34,179 nt of DNA from Algoriphagus aquaeductus (lineage in GTDB: Bacteria; Bacteroidota; Bacteroidia; Cytophagales; Cyclobacteriaceae): positions 1 to 34,179 of the forward strand of contig NZ_QKTX01000026.1 of the NCBI RefSeq assembly GCF_003253485.1. The letters are read 5' to 3'. The notes under the pieces are model-generated. The model was not told the DNA's origin and searched no databases. It worked only from the letters and a program-made list of their open reading frames with translations. This document shows positions 17,291-26,200 of the stretch, one piece after another (position 1 is the first letter of the stretch; every line of letters begins with the position of its first letter). The position numbers and the translations under genes are program-made.

Positions 17291-20112
17291 TAGTGAAAGA
17301 AAAGCCGTCTCCCGGGAAACTGATCTCTCTTCGAGGAAGAGAATGGGTGGTGCTTCCTACGGATGATGAGGAAATATTGAAAGTGAAACCATTGGGGGGC
17401 TCTGACGATGAGGCAACGGGGATTTATTTGCCGTTGATGGTCCCTGAAGATCATTGGAAAGAAGCCACTTTTCCAAGGCCTGAAAGCGGTGACTTGGGCG
17501 ATTTTGAGACAGCCAAATTACTTTTTGAGGCATCAAGACTTTCATTCCGAAATGCCAGTGGGCCTTTCCGTGCCATGGGTAAGCTTTCTTTCCGGCCAAG
17601 ATCCTACCAGATAGTTCCGCTGGTCATGGCGCTTAAGCAGGATGTAGTTCGCCTTCTGATTGCGGATGATGTCGGGATCGGTAAGACGGTAGAAGCACTG
17701 ATCATTCTTCGAGAACTAATCGAGCGGGGTGAAATCAAACGATTTGCGGTAATCTGCCAGCCCCATCTGTGCGAGCAATGGCAGAAGGAACTCAAGGACA
17801 AATTGGATATGGATGCCGAAATCATCCGAAGCAGTACGGTTTCGTCCTTGGAGCGAAAGCTGGTCAATTCAGACAGCATCTTCAAGGCTTTTCCCTATCA
17901 GGTGATCTCCATTGACTACCTGAAAAACGACCGCAGAAAACCCATTTTCCTGAATGACTGTCCTGAATTCCTGATAGTGGATGAGGCGCACACGGCTACC
18001 AAACCTGCCGGAGCGAGTTCACCATCCCAGCAGCAACGCTATCATTTGCTTCATGATTTGGCGAAAAATCCCAATCGGCACATGATCCTGCTCACTGCAA
18101 CTCCCCACAGCGGGAAGGATGAAGAATTTCAATCCTTGTTGGGTTTGCTTCGCCCAGACTTCGAAAAGCTCGCCATGGACAATTTGGAGCAAAAACATAA
18201 GGAGCAAATTGCCAAGCATTTCATTCAGAGAAAGCGGGAGCAAATTCGCAAATGGTTGGGAGAAGATACTCCATTTCCTAATCGTGATACACGCGAAATT
18301 GCATATCAGCTGTCGCTCGATTACAAATACTTTTTCAATGAAGCCCAAAATTTTGCCCGAGGACTGACCAAAGGAGCAGAGGAGCACAAAGGTCTGAAAG
18401 GGAAATACTGGGCAGCTTTGGCACTGCTCAGAGGAATCATGTCCTCTCCGGCAGCCGGATTAGAAATGCTTCAGGGAAGAATCAACCGATCCACAGAAGA
18501 GGATGGAGTTGCCTACGAGGAGAACCCGGTGATCGAGCGACTGGAAGAAGATACCGATTCCACTCAAATGGAACTTCTGGAGCAGGCAGGTCTTGCCCAA
18601 TCCGAGGTGGAAATTCTTAAAAGTCTCGCCTCCGATCTTGAAAAGCTCTCAGGAATCAAGCAGGATCTCAAAGTAGCTGAAGCCCTAAATCAGGTCAAGA
18701 CACTTCTCAAAGGAGGATTTAACCCTATCATATTCTGTAAATACATCGCCACAGCTAAGTATGTGGCAGAGGTACTTCGAAGTGAGCTTCCAAAAAGTAT
18801 CGAGATTCAAGCCATCACTTCTGAGCTTCCTGATGAGCAACGCAAGGAAAAGATTGAAGCCATGGGCCAATCTGAGAAACGGATTTTGGTGGCTACGGAC
18901 TGCCTGAGTGAAGGGATCAATTTGCAGGATCAGTTCAATGCGGTGCTGCATTACGACCTCCCTTGGAATCCCAACCGACTCGAACAGCGGGAAGGCCGGG
19001 TGGACCGATTTGGTCAAAATAGTCCTGAAGTCAAGACATGGTTACTATGGGGAGAGGATAATCCCATCGATGCAATTGTACTGAAAGTCTTGATTCGAAA
19101 GGTACGCGATATCCAAAAGTCCACCGGAGTATCCATCAGCCTGGGTGAAGACAATCGGTCTATTATGGATGCGGTATTGAATGAGGTTCTTCTTGATCCT
19201 CAAAAGGCGCTCAAGGTAAGCCAAACCAGCATTGACTTTGGTCCGGATTACCATCAGGCGATGATCACCCGAGAACTGGAAGCTGCCAAGGAGAAAGCCA
19301 AAAATCTCCGAAGCATTTTTGCTCACATGGCTATTCCTCAGGAAGAGATCGAAAATGATTTGAAATCTGTAGATGAGGCCATTGGGGATATCAAGTCTGT
19401 TGAAACGCTTGTGCTAAACGGAATCACGCATATGGGTGGAAGTGTACAATCTGATGGAGAAGGCTATAAAATTTTCCTTCAAAACCTTCCAGCGCATCTC
19501 AGAGAAACCCTCGGAACGAAAACGGATTACAGGGTGAGTTTCTATTCTCCCACCCCGGAAGGTTATCGCTACATCGGCCGAAATCACAAGTTTACCGAGC
19601 AGCTCTGCCAGTTCCTGTTGGCCTTGGCATTTGAGCAAAAGGGAGACTACGGGAAGGTGGCAAGATCATCGGTCATTCAATCCGATCGTGTGCAGGTTCA
19701 GACCACAGTCATCCAGTTTCGGGTCAGGAATGTGATCAAAGAAGTTCAGAGCAAAGTGGAAAACATCTCCGAGGAAATGTACCTCTGGGGCTTTGAAGGC
19801 AGTTCCTCCCAGGGGAATACCCTGACTTATGAGGTCTGTAAAAGCCTGCTCTTTGAAGCGGAAAGTATCCAAAATCTTTCTTTGGAGCGACAGCAGGATG
19901 TATTCCAAAATCAGGTAAAGCTTTTTGATGAGAAGCTGGATCAGTTTAAGCAGGTAGCGGAAGATCGGGCAGTAAAGCTGGTCGAAGCGCATGGCCGATT
20001 TAAGACCTTGGTAGGTGGTAAACGCTACGAAGCAGTGCATCCGATTTTGCCCCCTGATATTTTGGGAGTCTATGTCTTCCTGCCTCAACCCAAGAAAATT
20101 ACATTAGACTGA
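17287..20112 (+). CDS. SNF2/RapA-like helicase (DrmD-like)
   Basis: A 941-residue SWI2/SNF2-family ATPase. Walker A reads DDVGIGKT (127-134), the DEAH box is D232-H235, motif III is LLTATPHSG, and the second RecA domain ends with QREGRVDRFGQ (567-577). A long C-terminal region follows that is not a known nuclease. This RapA-like form is the type found as DrmD in class 1 DISARM. Such enzymes translocate on double-stranded DNA and remodel or clear bound proteins. It overlaps the preceding helicase gene by 4 bases and ends 1 base before the next ATG, so it is firmly inside the operon. DrmD is my best guess; a RapA-like helicase of another defence system cannot be excluded. Confidence 0.85.
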   Translation: MIVKEKPSPGKLISLRGREWVVLPTDDEEILKVKPLGGSDDEATGIYLPLMVPEDHWKEATFPRPESGDLGDFETAKLLFEASRLSFRNASGPFRAMGKLSFRPRSYQIVPLVMALKQDVVRLLIADDVGIGKTVEALIILRELIERGEIKRFAVICQPHLCEQWQKELKDKLDMDAEIIRSSTVSSLERKLVNSDSIFKAFPYQVISIDYLKNDRRKPIFLNDCPEFLIVDEAHTATKPAGASSPSQQQRYHLLHDLAKNPNRHMILLTATPHSGKDEEFQSLLGLLRPDFEKLAMDNLEQKHKEQIAKHFIQRKREQIRKWLGEDTPFPNRDTREIAYQLSLDYKYFFNEAQNFARGLTKGAEEHKGLKGKYWAALALLRGIMSSPAAGLEMLQGRINRSTEEDGVAYEENPVIERLEEDTDSTQMELLEQAGLAQSEVEILKSLASDLEKLSGIKQDLKVAEALNQVKTLLKGGFNPIIFCKYIATAKYVAEVLRSELPKSIEIQAITSELPDEQRKEKIEAMGQSEKRILVATDCLSEGINLQDQFNAVLHYDLPWNPNRLEQREGRVDRFGQNSPEVKTWLLWGEDNPIDAIVLKVLIRKVRDIQKSTGVSISLGEDNRSIMDAVLNEVLLDPQKALKVSQTSIDFGPDYHQAMITRELEAAKEKAKNLRSIFAHMAIPQEEIENDLKSVDEAIGDIKSVETLVLNGITHMGGSVQSDGEGYKIFLQNLPAHLRETLGTKTDYRVSFYSPTPEGYRYIGRNHKFTEQLCQFLLALAFEQKGDYGKVARSSVIQSDRVQVQTTVIQFRVRNVIKEVQSKVENISEEMYLWGFEGSSSQGNTLTYEVCKSLLFEAESIQNLSLERQQDVFQNQVKLFDEKLDQFKQVAEDRAVKLVEAHGRFKTLVGGKRYEAVHPILPPDILGVYVFLPQPKKITLD

Positions 20113-20113
20113 G

Positions 20114-22036
20114 ATGGCGCTTCCGATCAACATAGCTGATTTGATTCAAGGTCGTGCCGTCGAGTCCGATAGGATCGAGTATAAGCAAGGCTGGAATCCC
20201 GGGCCTATCTACCGTTCGATTTGCGCTTTTGCCAATGACTTCGACGACATCGGGGGAGGCTATATCCTTGTGGGAATTGCTGAGGAGAATGGCCGACCTG
20301 TCTTGCCTCCAGTGGGTCTAAATGACGATGAGATCGATGGGATACTCAAGGAAATGGTCTCCTTCAACAATCTGATCAATCCTGCCCATCATCCCAAAAT
20401 CAGCGTAGAAGAAGTTCAGTCCAAAAAGATCCTGGTGATTTGGGCGTTTGCCGGCGACAACAGACCCTACGAGGTGCCGGATGAAATCAAGGCCAAGGAA
20501 AAGAAATACAATTACTACATCCGTTACGGTTCCAGTTCGGTCAAGCCCAGCAAAAGCCAAAGGGAAGAACTGATTGCCCTCAGTGGAAAGACGCCATTTG
20601 ATGATCGACCCAATACACAGGTAAGCTTTGATGAGATCTCCCTGACCTTGCTGCGGGATTACCTGCGAAAGGTGGAAAGTAAGCTTCTGGACTCCATGGA
20701 TTCCTTGACCAAGGAACAGCTGCTCTCTCAGATGCAATTGCTGTACGGGCCGCCGAAAAGACGTCATCCCAGGAATGTCGCCCTGATGATGTTTACCGAT
20801 AATCCGGAGAAATACTTCCCCTATTCCCGGGTGGAAATTGTCCATTTCCCGAACGGAGAGGCAGACCCGGAGTTTTTTGAGGCTCCGAATATTTCCGGAA
20901 CGGTGGATTATATGATCACCCGAACCCTGGACTACCTTCGGATTAATGTATTGAAGCAAATGACCCGTAAGATCAAAGGTCAAGCGGAGTCAGTCCGTGT
21001 TTGGAACTATCCCTATGAAGCACTGGAAGAAGTAATCGCCAATGCGCTGTATCATCGGGACTACTTGACCCGCGAACCGGTTGAGATCAGGGTTTATCCC
21101 GATAAGTTGATCATACTGAATTATGGTGGCCCTGATCGTAGTATCAAGCTAACCGAGTTTCAAAAGGGCAGTGTATTTCCGAGAAGGTATCGAAACAGAA
21201 GATTGGGTGATTTTCTGAAAGAGCTTGATCTCACCGAAGGGAAAGCCACGGGAATTCCGACCATCCGAAGGGTAATGCAAACGAATGGTTCACCCATGCC
21301 GGAATTTCTAACCGATGAGGAACGGAGTTTCTTTCAGGCAAACCTCCCTGTTCACCCATGGTTTTTGGAAGACAGGTTGGAGATCAAAGATCAAATCGAA
21401 CAGCAATCTGACCACACAATAGGTGGTCCAATAGGTAGTCCAAAAGGTGGTCCAATAAATAGTCTAATCCATTTGACTGAACGGCAGGCACAGATTCTGG
21501 ATTTGTTGAAAAACAATCCCGACTTGACCAAGCGAAGGATTGCCGTGCTGCTCGATATCAACGTTTCAACGGCGCAGGAGCACCTCAATGGCTTAAAAAG
21601 ACTGGGGGTTATAGTGCGTATAGGCGGAAAAAGGGGCTTTTGGCAAATTATGGAGATTTTAGGGCAGCGCGAGGATGATGCTAAGAAAGTGGAAGGCCCC
21701 CATACAATACCCATACAAAACCCCATACAATCAGGCGATGAACCCGGCATAATGCCCCATCCAAAACCCACCCAAAAACCCACCCAATCAGGTAATGAAC
21801 CCGGCATAATACCCCATACAATACCCGGCATAATCGACCTGCCCGAGAAGCAAAAGGAACTATTGGAATACTTGCTTGAAAACCCCAAGTCTTCGATCAA
21901 GGCAATATCCGAGCAATTGAATATTCATTTCTCTACGGTAAGAGAACATATAGATAAGCTCAAGGAAAAAGGCGTATTGAAGCGGGAGGGAGGTACTCGA
22001 GGTTATTGGCGAGTAACTACCAATGATCCTGAATGA
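20114..22036 (+). CDS. AlbA_2 (Schlafen-type) ATP-binding protein with two winged-helix domains
   Basis: A 640-residue protein. The N-terminus carries an AlbA_2 domain (DRIEYKQGW at 19-27, then GGGYILVGIAEENGR). A HATPase_c_4-like ATP-binding region follows (EALEEVIANALYHRDY near 303-318, and ILNYGGP). Two similar winged-helix units sit at the C-terminus, about 454-513 (LTERQAQILDLLKNNPDLTK) and 576-636 (LPEKQKELLEYLLENPKSSI), each ending in GFW or GYW. The linkers before each unit are repetitive (GGPIGSPKGGPINS; TQSGNEPGIIPH). Such proteins (COG2865) are common in defence loci; roles proposed are nucleic-acid sensing or transcriptional control. It lies between DrmD-like and PLD genes, so it is probably a component or regulator of the system. 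It is not one of the canonical DISARM genes. Confidence 0.85.
   Translation: MALPINIADLIQGRAVESDRIEYKQGWNPGPIYRSICAFANDFDDIGGGYILVGIAEENGRPVLPPVGLNDDEIDGILKEMVSFNNLINPAHHPKISVEEVQSKKILVIWAFAGDNRPYEVPDEIKAKEKKYNYYIRYGSSSVKPSKSQREELIALSGKTPFDDRPNTQVSFDEISLTLLRDYLRKVESKLLDSMDSLTKEQLLSQMQLLYGPPKRRHPRNVALMMFTDNPEKYFPYSRVEIVHFPNGEADPEFFEAPNISGTVDYMITRTLDYLRINVLKQMTRKIKGQAESVRVWNYPYEALEEVIANALYHRDYLTREPVEIRVYPDKLIILNYGGPDRSIKLTEFQKGSVFPRRYRNRRLGDFLKELDLTEGKATGIPTIRRVMQTNGSPMPEFLTDEERSFFQANLPVHPWFLEDRLEIKDQIEQQSDHTIGGPIGSPKGGPINSLIHLTERQAQILDLLKNNPDLTKRRIAVLLDINVSTAQEHLNGLKRLGVIVRIGGKRGFWQIMEILGQREDDAKKVEGPHTIPIQNPIQSGDEPGIMPHPKPTQKPTQSGNEPGIIPHTIPGIIDLPEKQKELLEYLLENPKSSIKAISEQLNIHFSTVREHIDKLKEKGVLKREGGTRGYWRVTTNDPE
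21422..21469 (+). repeat. 24-bp tandem repeat in the AlbA_2 linker
   Basis: Two adjacent 24-base units starting GGTGGTCCAATA (21422-21445 and 21446-21469) differ at four positions. They encode GGPIGSPK and GGPINSLI just before the first winged-helix unit. As 24 is a multiple of 3, copy-number changes would keep the reading frame. Confidence 0.75.
21728..21818 (+). repeat. 57-bp-period direct repeat in the second AlbA_2 linker
   Basis: CAATCAGG at 21728 and at 21785 begins two near-identical stretches of about 33 bases encoding QSGDEPGIMPH and QSGNEPGIIPH. A shorter CCATACAA motif recurs three times just before (21700-21730). Again the period is a multiple of 3, so the linker can lengthen or shorten in frame. 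Confidence 0.7.
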
Positions 22037-22103
22037 GTTCGGAAGAAATCAAATTCAGTTCGGAATAAATAGTCAAAAAGTTCGGAGTAAAGTTCGGAGT
22101 AAA
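22036..22103 (+). repeat. Four direct repeats AGTTCGGANTAAA between AlbA_2 and PLD genes
   Basis: Copies start at 22036, 22057, 22079 and 22091 (spacing 21, 22 and 12), the last two in direct tandem. They begin on the last base of the AlbA_2 stop codon and fill most of the only sizeable gap (78 bases) in the first five operon genes. They may be regulator sites, or the decayed end of a repetitive coding tail, as other frames read VRSKVRSK. Confidence 0.75.
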
Positions 22104-22114
22104 AACAACCCAAA

Positions 22115-23242
22115 ATGACACAGATCATACAACAACTTGGTAAAGACCTGGAGGAAGACCTGAAAAAAGCCCGTGAGATATGGGTGGCTGTTGCGATGAT
22201 TTCCAAGAAAGGAATGAATTTTTTGACTAAGTCAATGACGGACGCAAAAGTCAATATCGTTGTTGGCATTGATTTGCCTACTCCCCCGGATGTTTTGGAT
22301 GAGCTATATGATCTCGATCAAAATTCCAACCAATGGAATGTATGGCTCAAGGATAAGGGCTATTTCCATCCAAAAGTCTATGTTTTGAAGTTTTTCAATG
22401 GAAGGTTTGCTGCTTATGTGGGTTCGGGAAACCTTACATGGGGAGGATTGCATGACCATCATGAAATTGGGGTTCGGCTAACTGACCAAGAGGCATGTTC
22501 AAATCTCATTGAAATATTTCATGATTACTGTGAATCCACAGAAAGCATCAAGTTGACAGAGAAATGGCTAATTGATTATCGGAATAAATTCGTTTTGAGA
22601 TCAGAGTGGCTTAAGAAAAATGAAATTCAGAATGAAGAATTGAAAGCTTCGGCAAGGACTACTTCGCAACGAGAGAAAAACTTGGAAATAGAATCAAGCT
22701 TGAGGAGAAAGTTTGTCAAGGATTTGACCGCCTACAAAAACAAAAATTATTACACTGAAACAGTTCAGTGGAGAAAGGGAAAATTGGTTGAGCTAAGAAA
22801 ATCAGTTGATTGCCCTAAGTTCGAAAATGTCGATTTGGATTCCTTCTATAAAATAAAAACGATGGGAAGTTTTAGACAAACCTATAAGGCAGGTATTAAG
22901 TCTGAAATGGAGAAATTCAAAAAAATGCTTCATTATTTATCCGATAGCCAAGTTGACCTTTCAGAAAGATTTGATGCGGCATACGATGGCGATCTAAAAA
23001 TCAAAGGAATTAGCTCTGCCTTTATCTCAAAGATTCTCACTATTTGCGACCCGATAAACTGTTGGGTTGAAAATGAAAAATCCAGAAGTACCTTGGCCAA
23101 CTACGATGTAACGCTTCCAAAAGGAATGACCCCCGGCCAAAAATACAAGGCAAAAGCCCTCTTCTTGAAGAGTGTATGCGAAGAAGCAGGCATTCCAGAT
23201 ATGACCATTCTGGATGCATTTTTATACGACAACGCTGAATAA
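22115..23242 (+). CDS. PLD-family nuclease, BfiI/NgoFVII-like, with HhH-like C-terminus (DrmC-like)
   Basis: A 375-residue protein. Residues 85-117 hold a single phospholipase D-type catalytic site: H85-P-K87, GSGN with N106, and HHE with E117. The aspartate of the classic HxK(x)4D motif is absent, so it resembles BfiI/NgoFVII-type restriction nucleases that use H, K, N and E and act as dimers without metal. DISARM DrmC is also a PLD-family protein. The C-terminal part (about 285-375) has KIKGISSAFISKILTICDP and later Asp-containing helices reminiscent of a helix-hairpin-helix DNA-glycosylase-like module; that is a weaker guess. It lies 78 bases after the AlbA_2 gene and 10 bases before the methyltransferase. 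Confidence 0.75.
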   Translation: MTQIIQQLGKDLEEDLKKAREIWVAVAMISKKGMNFLTKSMTDAKVNIVVGIDLPTPPDVLDELYDLDQNSNQWNVWLKDKGYFHPKVYVLKFFNGRFAAYVGSGNLTWGGLHDHHEIGVRLTDQEACSNLIEIFHDYCESTESIKLTEKWLIDYRNKFVLRSEWLKKNEIQNEELKASARTTSQREKNLEIESSLRRKFVKDLTAYKNKNYYTETVQWRKGKLVELRKSVDCPKFENVDLDSFYKIKTMGSFRQTYKAGIKSEMEKFKKMLHYLSDSQVDLSERFDAAYDGDLKIKGISSAFISKILTICDPINCWVENEKSRSTLANYDVTLPKGMTPGQKYKAKALFLKSVCEEAGIPDMTILDAFLYDNAE

Positions 23243-23252
23243 ATACTGATTC

Positions 23253-26200
23253 ATGACCTTCCCCAGCATAACCATACAAGGTACTATTGTTTCCGGTGAG
23301 ATTCTGGACAAGATCACCTCGGAGGATATCAAGTATCAGACCCCGGAATCCTTTGGGCTGGCCAAGAATATCAAAGTCCGGGATGAGATCGGTCTGGCTT
23401 GGGCTTCTGCCCGGGGTTACTGGCAGGCCTTCAAACTCAGAAGGGAGCGCATCGCCGAGGAAGAGAGCGGCACTACCGAGACCCGTAATTTCTGGATGCT
23501 GCCTTTTCTGCTCACCTTGGGCTATGAGGTGGACAAGGCCAATGCCGTCAATCTCGACGGCAAAACCTACGCCATCAGCCATCGGGCTTCCAACCTTTCG
23601 GGATTCCCCGTGCACATCATGGGTATCAATGATAGTCTGGACAAGCGCCGGGAAACCAGCGGACCGAGGCTTTCTCCCCATGCTTTGGTACAGGAATACC
23701 TCAACAAGACGGACGACTACCTCTATGCCTTGGTCACCAATGGCAAGCAGCTTCGACTCCTGCGCGATGCTACCCGATTGGTTCGATTGACCTACCTGGA
23801 GTTTGATCTGGAGAAGATGATGGAAGAGGAGCTTTTTGCGGACTTTGCCGTGCTCTACCGTGTCCTGCATGCTTCCCGCTTGCCCAAGGAGAAATCCGGT
23901 GGTGAAGAGTCCATCATCGAGTTTTACCATCAGGAGTCTTTGGCTTCGGGCACCCGTATCCGGGAGAAGCTATCCGAAGCGGTTGAGAGCTCCATCAAGC
24001 GTCTGGGAAATGGCTTTCTCAAGCATCCGGAAAACCATGAGCTTCGCGCCATGGTGCAGGCGGGAGAGCTTTCGGGCAAACAGTATTACCTCTACCTGCT
24101 GAGGCTGATTTACCGATTCCTGTTCCTGCTCGTGACGGAAGACCGCAGCCTGGTCTATCCGGAAAAGCGGGATGCCGAACTCACCCGACTGCGAAAGATC
24201 TACTATGACTTCTACAGCATGGATCGGGTTCGCAAGCTGGCTCTTCGCAAGATCTTTGTGGAAGGGGCCAAGCATGACCTTTGGGAAAATATCAAGATCA
24301 CCTTCCGCCTCTTTGAAGCGGCCAAGTATGGAGAAAAACTGGGGATCAAGCCGCTTGGTTCGGGGATATTCCATCCTTCTGCCTTGGGTGCGCTGAGCGA
24401 AAGTCTGCTGAAAAACGAAGACCTGCTCTTTGTGATCCATCGCCTCTGCTACTTTATGGATGAGGATCGCAAGCAACTCGTCAAGGTCAACTATGGGGAT
24501 CTGGATGTGGAAGAGTTTGGTTCCGTCTATCAGGGACTTTTGGAGTTTGAGCCGGTGTTTTCCGAACTGGATACGGCGCCAAGCTTCGGCTTTGTGGCGG
24601 GAACGGAGCGCTCTTCCTCAGGGTCGCACTATACGCCAGAGGAACTGGTCCGTCCGCTGATTCAGCATTCCTTGGAGTACATCATTCAGGACTGTATCGA
24701 GAAGCCTGAGGAAAGGCTAAAGCTTAGCACACCCAATGCTCCCAAGCCTACCCTTCAGGAAAAGGCACTGCTGGCCATCAAGGTCTGTGACATTTCCTGC
24801 GGAAGCGGGCATATCCTGCTATCTGCTGCGCGTAGGATCGGTACCGAACTGGCCAAGATCCGAACCGGCGAAGATCAACCAACTCCAACTGCCATGAGGC
24901 AGGCGGTGCGGGATGTGATCCGGGAGTGTATCTATGGGGTGGATAAGAATCCCCTTGCCGTCGAACTCTGCAAGGTCGCCCTATGGCTGGAGGCCCACAA
25001 TCCGGGCGAACCGCTGAACTTCCTCGATCACAAGATCAAGTGCGGTGATGCCATCGTCGGACTCGCCCACAAGGAAGAACTCGAGCGGGGAATTGCAGAT
25101 GAAGCCTTCAAAGCCCTGCCTGGAGATGATAAGACGATCGCTACCGGCTTCCGCAAGCGAAATACGGAGGAGCGAAAGCAAAAAGACCAGCTCACCATGG
25201 ACTATTTCACGGATGTGAATGAGGCGGTCAACAAAGCCATCGAACAGTTCCAACTCTTCAAAAACCTACCGGAACGTACTCCCGAGGAGATTGAAGCAAA
25301 GCAGAAAAAATTTATGGAACTGAACAAGGGAACGACTTATGCCCGGCTGAAAAGTCTTGCCGATATGCAAGTTGCCCAGTTCTTTATTCCTAAGATAGCC
25401 GATCAAAAAAGCTATATCTGTACCGATGCGACCTATCGAAAATACCTTCGTGAAAAGACCATTCCAACAGGAATGCCACCAGCAAAAGCCGAGGCCTTAG
25501 CCCAGGAAAAAGGTTTTTTCCATTACTTCCTGGAGTTTCCAGAGGTTTTTGCTGAAAGCAAAAATCCTGAGGGGACCGAAGGATCTCAAGGTGGCTTTGA
25601 TTGTATTTTGGGTAATCCGCCGTTTTTAGGAGGGAAAAAAATAAGTGGGACGTTTGGAGATTGCTACTTGAATTATTTGAAAGATAATTTTAAAAATTCT
25701 ACTGGCAATCTTGATTTAGTAGCCTATTTCTTCAGAAACGCATTTGATATAATAAATGACAAGGGATACCTTTCTTTAATTGCGACAAACTCAATTTTTC
25801 AAGGAGATACGAGACATGGTTCTCTTGAGCAGATCTCAACTTTGGGGGGTTCAATAAATTTTGCAATTAGAAATATTAAGTGGCCAGGAATTGCAGCAGT
25901 AACCGTTAGTTTAATTTCTATTACCAAAATCTCTGAGGGTCTTGTTTTTTTCTTGGATGGGAAAAAGGTTTCTCAGATTTCTTCTTACTTGGATGAATCT
26001 GAATCGGATCTACATCCTTTTATTTTGAATAGAGCACAAAATGCCGCCTTTGTTGGTTCTGTGATTTTGGGAAAAGGGTTTCTTTTAGAAAAAGCTGAAG
26101 GAGTAAGACTGATAAATCAGGACAAGAAATATAGAAAGGTTGTTTTTGATTTTTTGAGTGGAGATGACTTAAATAATGATCCAAATCAAAATGCTTCAAG

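Noticed and set aside
20318..20983. A 221-codon minus-strand frame
   Set aside because: It is antisense to the AlbA_2 and linker-proximal coding region and has no recognisable protein features.
21422..22103. A CRISPR-like repeat array
   Set aside because: The repeats are short, degenerate, mostly coding and not separated by unique spacers of constant length; no cas genes are present.
23287..23790. A 167-codon plus-strand frame inside the methyltransferase gene
   Set aside because: It is an alternative frame of the methyltransferase N-terminus, rich in Arg, Trp, Ser and Pro in the manner of frame-shifted translations.
23040..23930. A 296-codon open frame on the minus strand
   Set aside because: It lies antisense to the end of the PLD gene and the start of the methyltransferase gene, both of which have clear motifs. 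Its translation shows no domain; long antisense frames are common in GC-richer coding sequence.
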